Below, piece by piece: positions 1-8,556 of a stretch of DNA of 64,000 nt. The DNA is from CAVSRC01 sp963782045 (GTDB lineage: Bacteria > Pseudomonadota > Alphaproteobacteria > Rhizobiales > Kaistiaceae). Position numbers and translations under genes: made by a program. The notes beneath the pieces are model-generated. The model had not been told where the DNA came from. It made no database searches and was given only the letters and a program-made list of their open reading frames with translations. Where the stretch lies: contig CAWAIR010000013.1 in NCBI GenBank assembly GCA_963782045.1, positions 124,001 to 188,000 of the forward strand, written 5' to 3'. Each line of letters starts with the position of its first letter. Position 1 is the first letter of the stretch.

Positions 1-1
1 G

Positions 2-274
2 ACCTTCCCGCAGTGCGGCTTTTCCAGCCAGGTCGTGCAGATCCTCGATTACCTTGGCGTCGACTACAAGGGCGTCAACGTGCTCGAGAACGCCGACGTC
101 CGCCAGGGCATCAAGGACTATTCCAACTGGCCGACCATCCCGCAGCTCTACGTCAAGGGCGAGTTCGTCGGCGGTTGCGACATCGTCCGTGAGATGTTCC
201 AGGCCGGCGAGCTGCAGCCGATGTTCGCCGAGAAGGGCATCGCCGCCGCCGTGCCTCAGGGCCAGACGGCCTGA
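2..274 (+). CDS. grxD: Grx4-type monothiol glutaredoxin, 3' part
   Basis: This is the C-terminal part of a monothiol (CGFS-type) glutaredoxin; the 5' end lies before the window. The frame opens with T-F-P-Q followed by the CGFS active site (bases 14-25). It continues through the glutathione-binding W-P-T-I-P-Q-L-Y segment and the G-G-C-D motif, which are hallmarks of the Grx4 family. These proteins bind a [2Fe-2S] cluster with glutathione, often with BolA, and deliver it or sense iron in the cytosol. About 90 residues remain of a family that is usually near 110, so little is missing. Family assignment is firm. The partner gene, often bolA in this group, would be off the left edge and cannot be seen. 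Confidence 0.93.
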   Translation, partial: TFPQCGFSSQVVQILDYLGVDYKGVNVLENADVRQGIKDYSNWPTIPQLYVKGEFVGGCDIVREMFQAGELQPMFAEKGIAAAVPQGQTA

Positions 275-292
275 GCCGCCGGCGGCCTGCCT

Positions 293-577
293 TTGGTCGC
301 CGTCCTCGTCGTCGCCACGCTGATCGACTGGGCACTGGCAACGCTGCTCGTTGCCGTGTCCGGTTTCATCCTCGAGGGCGTCAACAACACCGGGCCTGAG
401 ATGCCGGCGGCGGCGCTGCTCGTCGCATTCATCGCCTTCGCACTGGTCGCGCCAGTCGCCGCCTGGATGATGCGGCGTCGCGCCCTCGCTCCTGCCCTGT
501 CCCTGACCCTCGCCCTCGCGCCAATCGTCATTGCCGGCGCCACGCTGCTGCTCGAGCCGGCTTTCGCGCCGCCCTGA
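293..577 (+). CDS. small three-helix membrane protein, unknown function
   Basis: A 94-residue hydrophobic protein that I do not recognise. It has three likely membrane helices (about residues 3-27, 38-60 and 68-88), with an Arg-rich M-R-R-R turn between the last two. The only plausible start is a TTG 18 bases after the glutaredoxin stop, so it may be read from the same message. It ends just before a bidirectional hairpin terminator shared with rpsD. No catalytic motif is visible, and the function is unknown. Codon use matches the neighbours. Confidence 0.6.
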   Translation: MVAVLVVATLIDWALATLLVAVSGFILEGVNNTGPEMPAAALLVAFIAFALVAPVAAWMMRRRALAPALSLTLALAPIVIAGATLLLEPAFAPP

Positions 578-584
578 CCAAACC

Positions 585-615
585 AAAAAGGCCGCCCGCA
601 GGCGGCCTTTCCCAT
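585..615. terminator. bidirectional rho-independent terminator
   Basis: A perfect 7-bp stem (590-596 with 601-607) and a 4-base loop, with an A-run on the left and a T-run on the right. It can stop transcription from both convergent sides: the small membrane gene on + and rpsD on -. Confidence 0.85.
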
Positions 616-636
616 CTCTGAAACGATGGCGCGGGC

Positions 637-1254
637 TTAGCGCGAGTAGAACTCGACCACCAGGCTCGGCTCCATGTGCACCGCATAGGGCACGTCGGCG
701 AGGCCGGGCACGCGGACGAAGGTCGCCGCCATCTTGTTGTGGTCGGCGGCGACGTATTCCGGCACGTCGCGCTCAGGCAACTGGGTGGCTTCCAGGACCA
801 GCGCGAGCTGCTTGGAGGCGTCCTTGACCTCGATCACGTCGCCCGGCTTGCAGCGGTAGCTCGGAATGTTCACCCGCTTGCCGTTCACCCGGATATGTCC
901 GTGGTTGACGAACTGGCGGGCGGCGAAGACGGTGGGCACGAACTTGGCGCGGTAGATGATCGCGTCCAGCCGGCTCTCGAGCAGGCCGACGAGGTGCTCC
1001 GAGGTGTCGCCGGTGCGGCGGATGGCCTCGTAGTAGATGTTCTTGAACTGCTTCTCGGAGATGTTGCCGTAGTAGCCCTTGAGCTTCTGCTTGGCGCGGA
1101 GCTGGGTGCCGAAGTCGGAAACCTTGCCCTTGCGCCGCTGGCCGTGCTGGCCGGGGCCGTATTCGCGGCGATTGACCGGGCTCTTGGCCCGCCCCCAGAT
1201 GTTCTCGCCGTGGCGGCGGTCGATCTTGTATTTCGCCGAAGCGCGCTTCGTCAT
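637..1254 (-). CDS. rpsD: 30S ribosomal protein S4
   Basis: A 205-residue S4 of full length. It starts M-T-K-R-A-S-A-K-Y-K-I-D-R-R and has the S4 RNA-binding domain (E-S-R-L-D ... F-V-N-H-G-H-I-R-V-N-G) around residues 93-135. S4 is a primary 16S rRNA binder in small-subunit assembly and, in some bacteria, a translational repressor. As in most rhizobia it is a monocistronic gene away from the main ribosomal operons. Upstream on the same strand lie murI and trmJ, separated by about 170 bases that should hold its promoter. Confidence 0.98.
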   Translation of the reverse strand: MTKRASAKYKIDRRHGENIWGRAKSPVNRREYGPGQHGQRRKGKVSDFGTQLRAKQKLKGYYGNISEKQFKNIYYEAIRRTGDTSEHLVGLLESRLDAIIYRAKFVPTVFAARQFVNHGHIRVNGKRVNIPSYRCKPGDVIEVKDASKQLALVLEATQLPERDVPEYVAADHNKMAATFVRVPGLADVPYAVHMEPSLVVEFYSR

Positions 1255-1426
1255 CGCGTAGTCCCTTCTCAGTGCGGTTGGGCGCCCTCCTTTGCCGCCT
1301 CTCGCGAGGCCGGCCGACAGGGATCAAAGGGGTAAGGGTCCCTCAATTCCCGCGGGTCGCATGGAAAGCGCGTCCGGCCGCAAGGCGCACGCGCGGGCAG
1401 CGTCTTAGCCGGCCGCCCGCCTCCTG

Positions 1427-2212
1427 TCAAACCGGCGCCAGCCCGTCCTCCAGGCCGATCTGCCTGAGAACCGGCGCCAGCCCTGCCGGCCAGGGCTTGC
1501 CCGAAGTCAGCCACGCGCGGCCGCCGCCCGGCCCCGCGTGGGCCGCTGCCCCCAGCACCACGGCGGCGCGGCGGGCAATCGCCGGCGCCGGGTCGATCCA
1601 GGTGACCGGCCACGGCGCCAGGCGCGCGAAATGACCGGCGAGGAACGGATAGTGGGTGCAGGCGAGCACGACGACATCGGTCCGCGCTCCCGCGCTGTCG
1701 ACGAAGGCCGGTGCGATCTCGGCGCTGATCGCCGCGTCGTCCACCGTTTCGCCGCGCATGTGCGCCTCGGCGATCGGCGCCAGCCGCGCCGAGCCGGCGA
1801 GCGCCACCGTGCAGTGGCCGGCGAACGTGCGGATGAGGTCGCGGGTGTAGTCGCGTCTGATGGTGCCGGGCGTCGCCAATACCCCGATGAGCCCCGACCG
1901 GGTTTGCTCCGCCGCCGGCTTGATCGCCGGCACGGTGCCGACGATGGGCAGGGCGTGGCGGGCACGCAGCGGCGCCAGGACCAGCGTCGAGGCGGTGTTG
2001 CAGGCGATCACCACCGCATCCGGCGCATGGCGCGTGATGAGGTCGCCGACCAGCCCGACGACGTGTTCGGTGAGCGCCGCCTCCTCCCAGTCGCCATAGG
2101 GAAAGCCGGCATCGTCGGCGACATAGTCGATGGTCGCGCCGGGCAGCACGCGGCGGATCTCGCGGGCGACCGACAGCCCGCCGATGCCGGAATCGAACAC
2201 CAGCAGCTTCAC
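1427..2212 (-). CDS. murI: glutamate racemase
   Basis: Interconverts L- and D-glutamate to supply D-Glu for peptidoglycan. The 261-residue protein opens K-L-L-V-F-D-S-G-I-G-G-L-S. It has the two catalytic cysteines in A-C-N-T-A-S-T and L-A-C-T-H-Y-P, the cofactor-independent Asp/Glu racemase signature. The start is a GTG whose bases overlap the stop of the upstream methyltransferase gene (GTGA), so the two are probably translationally coupled. The open frame runs further upstream, but only as antisense to that gene. Length fits the family. Confidence 0.95.
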   Translation of the reverse strand: MKLLVFDSGIGGLSVAREIRRVLPGATIDYVADDAGFPYGDWEEAALTEHVVGLVGDLITRHAPDAVVIACNTASTLVLAPLRARHALPIVGTVPAIKPAAEQTRSGLIGVLATPGTIRRDYTRDLIRTFAGHCTVALAGSARLAPIAEAHMRGETVDDAAISAEIAPAFVDSAGARTDVVVLACTHYPFLAGHFARLAPWPVTWIDPAPAIARRAAVVLGAAAHAGPGGGRAWLTSGKPWPAGLAPVLRQIGLEDGLAPV

Positions 2213-3033
2213 GGGCCGTCCTCGTCGTCGGCCGCGCGAACGGTGCTTACCGAGCCGTCGTCCAACACGTGCGGCCGCGTCGGCCGCCGGTCGAGCGCCG
2301 CGATCATGCCGCGGAGCGTGCGCACCTCCTGCTCCGACAGGCCGGCCCGTTGCAGCATGGCCCGGAGCGCCAGCACCATGTGGCCACGCTTCTCCGGCGG
2401 GCGGAAGAAGCCGGCGCGGTCGAGCGCCCCCTCCAGATGCTCGAACATCCGCACGAGATCCTCCTTGGCGGCCGGCGGCGCCACCTCGCCGGCGAACGGC
2501 AGGCCGGCCGCTTCCCCGGCGAAGCCGGCGAGCCGCCACTCATAGGCGACCACGATCACCGCCTGGGCGATGTTGAGCGAAGAGAAGGACGGGTCGACCG
2601 GCAGCGTCAGGATGGCGTCGGCGAGCGCCACCTCCTCGTTGGTGAGGCCGCTGCGCTCGCGCCCGAAGAGCACGCCAACGCGGGTGCCGGCGGCGATGTG
2701 CCCCCGCATGACCTCGGCGGCGGCGCGCGGGCCCACCACCTCCTTGGCGACCTCGCGCGAGCGGGCGGTGGTTGCCAGCAGATAGCCGAGATCGGCGACC
2801 GCCTCCTCGACCGTGGCGAAGACCTGCGCCGTCTCTATCACCGGCGCCCGGCTCGATGCCGCCACCGCCTTGTCGTTCGGCCAGCCCTCGCGCGGATTGA
2901 CGATTCTGAGGTCGCGCAAGCCGAAATTGGCCATGGCGCGGGCCGCCGTGCCGACGTTCTCGCCAAGCTGCGGCTCGACCAGCACGATGGCCGGTCCGGC
3001 GGATTCGGAGGGACTCTGAGGATGGTCAGGCAT
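2209..3033 (-). CDS. trmJ: TrmJ-like tRNA/rRNA 2'-O-methyltransferase (SPOUT)
   Basis: A SPOUT-class RNA ribose methyltransferase. The three knot motifs are visible: L-V-E-P-Q-L-G-E-N-V-G-T-A-A-R-A-M near the N-terminus, F-G-R-E-R-S-G-L-T-N-E-E in the middle, and S-S-L-N-I-A-Q-A-V after it. This spacing and the C-terminal extension of about 90 residues match TrmJ, which methylates nucleotide 32 of tRNA. The RNA target is inferred from the family. The start chosen is the ATG at 3033 (M-P-D-H-P-Q); an in-frame start 33 bases upstream adds only a non-conserved tail. It overlaps murI by four bases. Confidence 0.9.
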   Translation of the reverse strand: MPDHPQSPSESAGPAIVLVEPQLGENVGTAARAMANFGLRDLRIVNPREGWPNDKAVAASSRAPVIETAQVFATVEEAVADLGYLLATTARSREVAKEVVGPRAAAEVMRGHIAAGTRVGVLFGRERSGLTNEEVALADAILTLPVDPSFSSLNIAQAVIVVAYEWRLAGFAGEAAGLPFAGEVAPPAAKEDLVRMFEHLEGALDRAGFFRPPEKRGHMVLALRAMLQRAGLSEQEVRTLRGMIAALDRRPTRPHVLDDGSVSTVRAADDEDGP

Positions 3034-3152
3034 GGTGGGCGCGTACCTAGCGCATTCCACGCCCAAGCGGAATTGCGCCGTTTCCGCTTTAGCAAGGGCG
3101 GTCCGGGCCGCTTCGTTGTAGAATGCCCGAGTCCGGGGAAAAGAGGCCCATC

Positions 3153-3716
3153 ATGACCAACACATCCATGTCCCTGCCTGGCATCACCCAGGTGCGCGAG
3201 CACTGGGGCTGGTTTCTGGCGCTCGGCATCGTCTTCGTCGTCGGCGGCATCTTCGCCATCTTCGCGCCGGTGGTCGCCAGCTTGGCCGTCGCCATCGCCG
3301 TCGGCTGGGCCTTCATCTTCGTCGGTGCGGTCCAGACCTTCCACGCCTGGCGCATGCGCTCCTGGGGCGGCTTCATCTGGCAACTGGTCATCGGCCTCGT
3401 CGTTCTGGTCGGCGGCATTGCCGCGCTCATCAATCCGATCGTCGCCGCCGTCACCCTCGGCCTGCTGATCGGCGCCATGTTCCTAGCCAAGGGCGTCATG
3501 CAGATCATGTTCTCCCTGCGCTACCGGCCGCACAGCGGCTGGGGCTGGATCATGGCCTCCGGCGTTCTTGCCATCGTGCTGGCGCTGATGATCATCTTCT
3601 CCTGGCCGTTCTCCGGCCTGTGGGTGCCCGGCACGCTCGCCGGCATCTCGCTGATCTTCAGCGGCTGGAGCTACGTCATGATCGCCATGACCGGCCGGCG
3701 GCTGGCATCGCTGTAG
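3153..3716 (+). CDS. HdeD/DUF308 family membrane protein
   Basis: A protein of about 187 residues made almost wholly of six membrane helices in pairs, with the H-W-G-W-F-L-A-L-G-I opening and repeated G-G-I-x-A-I patterns of HdeD (DUF308). HdeD proteins sit in the inner membrane and are linked to acid resistance in enterobacteria; the role in alphaproteobacteria is not known. An in-frame ATG 30 bases upstream (3123) is possible, but the residues it adds are not conserved-looking. The gene stands alone, divergent from trmJ. Confidence 0.85.
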   Translation: MTNTSMSLPGITQVREHWGWFLALGIVFVVGGIFAIFAPVVASLAVAIAVGWAFIFVGAVQTFHAWRMRSWGGFIWQLVIGLVVLVGGIAALINPIVAAVTLGLLIGAMFLAKGVMQIMFSLRYRPHSGWGWIMASGVLAIVLALMIIFSWPFSGLWVPGTLAGISLIFSGWSYVMIAMTGRRLASL

Positions 3717-3789
3717 TGCCCGGCATCTGCTAGCCTGCGTCGCGATCGGGGCCGCCGTCGTCGGTCCCGCGGGGTGTGGGGGAAGACCA

Positions 3790-4089
3790 ATGACCGCCTT
3801 CAATGTGGTGCGCTTCCGGGTGAAGCCCGGCCGCGAGAAGGAATTCGTCGATCATCATCGCGTGTTCCACGCCAGCAACTTGCCTGGATTCCGCCGGGCG
3901 TCGCTGATCCAGACAGGCGAGCGCAGCTATTGCCTGATCGGCCAGTGGGGCACGATGGAGGACATCGTCAACGCGCGTCCTCAGATGATCGCCAGCCTCG
4001 ACCAGATCCGCGACATGCTGGAGGACCTCGGCGGCGGGCTGGGCATCACCGACGCGGTGTCCGGCGAGGCAATTCTCGAACTGACCTGA
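3790..4089 (+). CDS. small antibiotic-biosynthesis-monooxygenase (ABM)-fold protein
   Basis: A 99-residue protein with the opening F-N-V-V-R-F-R-V-K-P-G-R-E-K-E-F and the ferredoxin-like alternation of strands and helices of dimeric alpha/beta-barrel (ABM-like) proteins. Such proteins act as cofactor-free monooxygenases, heme-degrading enzymes or simple binding folds. No specific catalytic residues can be named here, so the substrate is unknown. It is single, between the HdeD-like gene and icd. Confidence 0.65.
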   Translation: MTAFNVVRFRVKPGREKEFVDHHRVFHASNLPGFRRASLIQTGERSYCLIGQWGTMEDIVNARPQMIASLDQIRDMLEDLGGGLGITDAVSGEAILELT

Positions 4090-4233
4090 CCACTTCGGTG
4101 AAGTTGCTGACGTTGACGGCCGCGGCGGAGGGAGCCACGGCACCGCCAGTGGCTTGGCGGGCGCGGCGACGGCTGATATGAGACGCCCCAATTCCCCCGC
4201 CGCTTCCAGCCAATGATCGAAGGTTCCCCGCCC

Positions 4234-5445
4234 ATGGCCAAAATCAAGGTTGCCAACCCCGTCGTCGAGATGGACGGCGACGAGATGACCCGCATCATCT
4301 GGCAGCTGATCAAGGACAAGCTGATCCGCCCGTATCTCGATGTCGACCTGCTTTACTACGACCTCTCGATCGAGAACCGGGATGCCACCGACGATCAGGT
4401 GACCATCGACGCGGCCGAGGCGATGAAGAAGCACGGGGTCGGCGTCAAGTGCGCCACCATCACGCCCGACGAGGCGCGGGTGAAGGAATTCGGCCTCAAG
4501 AAGATGTGGAAGTCGCCGAACGGCACCATCCGCAACATCCTCGGCGGCGTCATCTTCCGCGAACCGATCATCTGCAAGAACGTTCCGCGCCTGGTGCCCG
4601 GCTGGACCCAGCCCATCGTCGTCGGCCGTCACGCCTTCGGCGACCAGTACCGCGCCACCGATTTCCGCTATCCCGGCAAGGGCAAGCTGACCATCAAGTT
4701 CGTCGGCGACGACGGCACCGTCATCGAGCATGAGGTCTTCGACGCCCCCGGCTCCGGCGTCGCCATGGCCATGTACAATCTCGACGCGTCGATCCGCGAT
4801 TTCGCCCGCGCCTCGATGAACTACGCCCTGACGCGCAAGTATCCGCTCTACCTCTCGACCAAGAACACCATCCTCAAGGCCTATGACGGCCGCTTCAAGG
4901 ACCTCTTCCAGGAGGTCTTCGAGGCGGAATTCGCCGACAAGTTCAAGGCCGCCGGCATCACCTACGAGCACCGGCTGATCGACGACATGGTCGCCGCGTC
5001 GCTGAAATGGTCGGGCGGCTACGTCTGGGCCTGCAAGAACTACGACGGCGACGTCCAGTCCGACACCGTGGCGCAGGGCTTCGGATCGCTCGGCCTGATG
5101 ACCTCGGTGCTGATCACGCCGGACGGCAGGACGGTGGAGGCCGAGGCCGCCCACGGCACCGTCACCCGTCACTATCGCCAGCACCAGAAGGGCAACGCGA
5201 CCTCGACCAACTCCATCGCCTCGATCTTCGCCTGGACGCGCGGCCTCGCCCACCGCGCCAAGCTCGACGACAACGCAGCGCTGGCCAAGTTCGCCGACAC
5301 GCTGGAGAAGGTGTGCGTCGCCACCGTCGAGGCGGGCTTCATGACCAAGGACCTCGCTCTGCTCGTCGGCCCCGACCAGAAGTGGCTGACCACCGAGGGC
5401 TTCCTCGACAAGGTCGACGAGAACCTCAGGAAGGCGATGGCCTGA
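4234..5445 (+). CDS. icd: NADP-dependent isocitrate dehydrogenase
   Basis: Cytosolic TCA-cycle enzyme that oxidises isocitrate to 2-oxoglutarate and makes NADPH. The protein has 403 residues, the size of the homodimeric (eukaryotic-like) class typical of alphaproteobacteria. It opens M-A-K-I-K-V-A-N-P-V-V-E-M-D-G-D-E-M-T-R and carries the coenzyme-binding A-A-H-G-T-V-T-R-H-Y region near the C-terminus. An ATG seven codons upstream is in frame, but M-A-K-I-K is the conserved start. A hairpin follows the stop. Confidence 0.97.
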   Translation: MAKIKVANPVVEMDGDEMTRIIWQLIKDKLIRPYLDVDLLYYDLSIENRDATDDQVTIDAAEAMKKHGVGVKCATITPDEARVKEFGLKKMWKSPNGTIRNILGGVIFREPIICKNVPRLVPGWTQPIVVGRHAFGDQYRATDFRYPGKGKLTIKFVGDDGTVIEHEVFDAPGSGVAMAMYNLDASIRDFARASMNYALTRKYPLYLSTKNTILKAYDGRFKDLFQEVFEAEFADKFKAAGITYEHRLIDDMVAASLKWSGGYVWACKNYDGDVQSDTVAQGFGSLGLMTSVLITPDGRTVEAEAAHGTVTRHYRQHQKGNATSTNSIASIFAWTRGLAHRAKLDDNAALAKFADTLEKVCVATVEAGFMTKDLALLVGPDQKWLTTEGFLDKVDENLRKAMA

Positions 5446-5473
5446 GCACCGCACCGGTCCGAGCTTGACGCGG

Positions 5474-5506
5474 GGCGGGTGCCGATGGGCATCCGCCCTT
5501 TTCCTT
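5474..5506 (+). terminator. rho-independent terminator of icd
   Basis: A GC-rich stem of about 10 bp (one G-T pair) with a short GAT loop, followed by a T-rich stretch, 28 bases after the icd stop. Confidence 0.65.
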
Positions 5507-5604
5507 TGCGGCTGACCGGCGCGACACTATTGCCGGCTTCCCACTCTTGCGGAGCGGCCCATCAGTGCCGAGCTACATGCCGTCAGCGAAAGCGGGGAGA
5601 CGGG

Positions 5605-6327
5605 ATGCTCAAGACAGCAATCGCCGCGGCGGCGGCGCTCACGGTCACAGCGGGGGCAGCCATGGCTGAATCCAGAACCTACGACCTCGAACCCTTCCAC
5701 CGGATCGATATCGCCACCGGCCTCAATGCCGTGGTCAAGCACGGCGACAGCCAGTCGGTGCGGGTCGAGACCAGCCGCAAGGACGTGCTCGACAAGCTCG
5801 ATATCTCGGTCGCGGATGGCCAGTTGCGCGCCAGGCTGCACACCAACCTGCTTGACGTCATCCTGGGCGGCGGCCTGCTCAACGTGATCGGCCGCGACCG
5901 CAGCGCCACCGTCTACATCACCGTTCCCGAGCTCACCGGCGTCGAATCCGCCTCGGGCGCCCATGTCACCGCCGACAGGCTCTCCGGCAAGCAGGCCGAC
6001 GTCAGCGTGTCGTCCGGCGGCGATGCCGAACTCGCCGCCGTCGACCCCGGCAGGCTCACGGTCAACGCCAGCAGCGGCGGCAGGGTGTCGCTGGCCGGCA
6101 CATGCGACCGGCTGGAGGTCAACGTGTCGAGCGGCGGCGACGTTCGCGCGCGCGACCTCAAATGCGTCGGCCTCGATGTTTCCGGTTCCAGCGGCGGCTC
6201 GCTCGAGGTGGCCGCCACCGGCGCAGTCACCGGCTCGCTCTCCAGCGGCGCCAGCGTCCGCCTCACCGGCACGCCGGGCTCGATCAAGGTCGAGACCAGC
6301 AGCGGCGGCAGTGTGCGGACCAGATAG
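5605..6327 (+). CDS. exported GIN-domain (DUF2807) protein
   Basis: A protein of about 240 residues with a Sec signal (M-L-K-T-A-I-A-A-A-A-A-L-T-V-T-A-G-A-A-M-A, cleavage near residue 21). The rest is a right-handed beta-helix with recurring S-S-G-G and S-G-G-S/D turns, as in the head GIN domain. Such proteins are periplasmic or outer-membrane-associated; the role is unknown and adhesin-like function is only a family label. The ATG at 5605 was chosen because it begins the signal peptide. A longer frame to 5479 would put 42 unlikely residues in front. Confidence 0.82.
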   Translation: MLKTAIAAAAALTVTAGAAMAESRTYDLEPFHRIDIATGLNAVVKHGDSQSVRVETSRKDVLDKLDISVADGQLRARLHTNLLDVILGGGLLNVIGRDRSATVYITVPELTGVESASGAHVTADRLSGKQADVSVSSGGDAELAAVDPGRLTVNASSGGRVSLAGTCDRLEVNVSSGGDVRARDLKCVGLDVSGSSGGSLEVAATGAVTGSLSSGASVRLTGTPGSIKVETSSGGSVRTR

Positions 6328-6482
6328 CCGGCGCCTCTCCCCACGGCGGCGCCCGGCCCGCCTCCGGTCTGCGGCACAACCGCCGGGACCATTTGCGCCT
6401 TGCCGTCAGGGGATCGCGTCCTAGAATGTCGGTGACAGGCCCCTTCCCTCCACGCCTGCGCTCCCTCACCACGGACACTGCC

Positions 6483-7508
6483 ATGCGCTACCAGCCTCTC
6501 GGCCGTACGGGCCTTCTCGTTTCTGAAATCTGCCTCGGCACCATGACCTTCGGCGGCCGCGGCGGCATCTGGACCCACATCGGCGACGTCGACCAGGCGG
6601 CCGCCGACCGCATCGTCGCCCGCGCCGCCGACGCCGGCGTCAACTTCATCGACACCGCCGACGTCTATTCCGAAGGCTGGTCGGAGGAAATCACCGGCCG
6701 GGCGATGACCAATTCCGGTCGCCCGCGCACCGATTTCGTGCTGGCCACCAAGGTCCACGGCGCCACCGGCAAGGGGCCCAACGACCGCGGCTCGTCGCGC
6801 GGCCACATCATGGACGCGGTCAAGGCGAGCCTGAAGCGCCTCGGCACCGACCATATCGACCTCTACCAGATCCACGGTCAGGACCTTGTCGCGCCCGTCG
6901 AGGAAACGGTCCGCGCCCTCGACGACCTCGTGCGCCAGGGCCACGTGCGCTATGTCGGCTGCTCCAACTGGGCGGCCTGGAAGATCATGCAGGCGCTGGG
7001 CATCGCCGACAGCCATGGCTGGGCCCGCTTCGCCTCGCTGCAGGCCTACTACACCATCGCCGGCCGCGACCTCGAACGCGATATCGCGCCGCTGCTGAAG
7101 GACCAGGGCGTCGGCCTGATGGTGTGGAGCCCGCTCGCCGGCGGCCTGCTCTCCGGCAAGTTCGACCGCGACGGCAACGGGCCGCAGGGCTCGCGCCGTG
7201 TCACCTTCGATTTTCCGCCGGTCGACAGGGACCGCGCCTTCGCCTGCATCGACGCCATCCGGCCGATGGCGGAGGCGCGCGGCGTCTCGGTGGCCCGCAT
7301 CGCCATCGCCTGGCTGCTCCATCAGCCCTTCGTCACCACCGTCATCATCGGCGCGCGCAGCGTCGAGCAGCTCGACGACAACATCGCCGCCGCCGATGTC
7401 ACGCTCACCGACGAGGAGCTGGCGACGCTCGACAAGGTCAGTGCGCTGCCGCCGGAATATCCGGGCTGGATGGTGGCGCGGCAGAACGACGGCCGGCGGC
7501 CGAACTGA
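6483..7508 (+). CDS. aldo/keto reductase
   Basis: A 341-residue NADPH-dependent oxidoreductase of the AKR superfamily. It opens M-R-Y-Q-P-L-G-R-T-G-L-L-V-S and has the catalytic Asp/Tyr in F-I-D-T-A-D-V-Y, the Lys in L-A-T-K-V-H, and H-I-D-L-Y-Q-I-H. The cofactor segment is I-I-G-A-R-S-V-E-Q-L near residue 285. It looks like the general-stress/YajO-type subgroup that reduces sugar or xenobiotic aldehydes; the substrate cannot be told. An ATG 57 bases upstream is in frame but not conserved. Confidence 0.92.
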   Translation: MRYQPLGRTGLLVSEICLGTMTFGGRGGIWTHIGDVDQAAADRIVARAADAGVNFIDTADVYSEGWSEEITGRAMTNSGRPRTDFVLATKVHGATGKGPNDRGSSRGHIMDAVKASLKRLGTDHIDLYQIHGQDLVAPVEETVRALDDLVRQGHVRYVGCSNWAAWKIMQALGIADSHGWARFASLQAYYTIAGRDLERDIAPLLKDQGVGLMVWSPLAGGLLSGKFDRDGNGPQGSRRVTFDFPPVDRDRAFACIDAIRPMAEARGVSVARIAIAWLLHQPFVTTVIIGARSVEQLDDNIAAADVTLTDEELATLDKVSALPPEYPGWMVARQNDGRRPN

Positions 7509-7569
7509 GCCCTGCCCTTCTTTCGGCGGCTTTCGGCGCCACGCAAAGGTCCTCCACTGGAGCCTTCCC

Positions 7570-8556
7570 GTGCGCCGTCTCGTCCGCATCGCCGGCCTCT
7601 TTGCGCTTCTGCTCCTCGGGCTGGCGATCGCCGTCTTCGCACTCAACACCAGCCTGCTGGCCCCTCAGCCAGCGGGCAAGCCGCTGATCATCGCCCATCG
7701 CGGCCTCGGCCAGACCTTCCATCGCGAAGGGCTGACCGGCGAGACCTGCACGGCGAAGCGCATCTTCCCACCGCAGCATCCCTATCTGGAAAACACGCTG
7801 GCCGGCTTCGCCGCCGCCTTCGCGGCCGGTGCCGACATCATCGAGTTCGACGTCCACCCGACCACCGACGGCGATTTCGTGGTGTTCCATGACTGGACGC
7901 TCGACTGCCGCACCGACGGGCACGGCGTCACGCGCGACCACACGCTGGCCGAACTGAAAGCACTCGACATCGGCTACGGCTACACCGCCGACGGCGGCAG
8001 GACCTTCCCGTTCCGTGGCAGGGGCGTGGGCGCGATGCCGACACTCGACGAGGTGCTGACTGCCTTTCCGGATCGGCGCATCCTCATCAACATCAAGAGC
8101 GACGACGCCGAGGAGGGTCGCCGGCTCGCAACCCAACTCGCGCCTCTGCCAGCCGGACGCCGCGCCCTCATCTGGGTCTATGGCGGCGGCGAGGCGATTG
8201 CTGCGTTCGCCGCCGCCGCACCAGACATGACGGTGCTCGGCACCGACGCCGCGAAGCGCTGCCTCGTCCGCTACCTGCTTCTCGGCTGGCTCGGGGTCGT
8301 GCCAAGCGAATGCCGCAACACGCTCTTCATGCTGCCGGTGAACTACGCCCGCTTCGCCTGGGGCTTCCCCAACCGGCTGACGGCACGCCTCGCCGCCGAC
8401 GGCACGCGGGTCGTCCTCCTCGGTGCCTATGACGGCAGCAGCTTCTCTTCAGGCATCGACACGCTTGCCGAGCTCGGCACCGTGCCAGCCCGCTTCGACG
8501 GACTGATCTGGACCAACCGCGTCGATCTGGTCGGCCCGGCGCTCACCGCCCGCTAG
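7570..8556 (+). CDS. membrane-anchored glycerophosphodiester phosphodiesterase
   Basis: Hydrolyses glycerophosphodiesters to glycerol-3-phosphate and an alcohol. The 328-residue protein starts at a GTG and has an N-terminal membrane anchor or uncleaved signal (residues about 6-28). The GDPD domain follows: I-I-A-H-R-G-L-G, E-N-T-L-A-G-F, the metal-binding E-F-D-V-H and the second catalytic His in F-H-D-W. The active site should face the periplasm. Its stop codon overlaps the stop of the convergent channel gene in a CTAG palindrome. Confidence 0.9.
   Translation: MRRLVRIAGLFALLLLGLAIAVFALNTSLLAPQPAGKPLIIAHRGLGQTFHREGLTGETCTAKRIFPPQHPYLENTLAGFAAAFAAGADIIEFDVHPTTDGDFVVFHDWTLDCRTDGHGVTRDHTLAELKALDIGYGYTADGGRTFPFRGRGVGAMPTLDEVLTAFPDRRILINIKSDDAEEGRRLATQLAPLPAGRRALIWVYGGGEAIAAFAAAAPDMTVLGTDAAKRCLVRYLLLGWLGVVPSECRNTLFMLPVNYARFAWGFPNRLTARLAADGTRVVLLGAYDGSSFSSGIDTLAELGTVPARFDGLIWTNRVDLVGPALTAR

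Noticed and set aside
3730..5454. 574-residue open frame on the - strand opposite icd
   Set aside because: It mirrors the codon structure of icd in a GC-rich genome, has no domain motifs, and icd itself is unmistakable.
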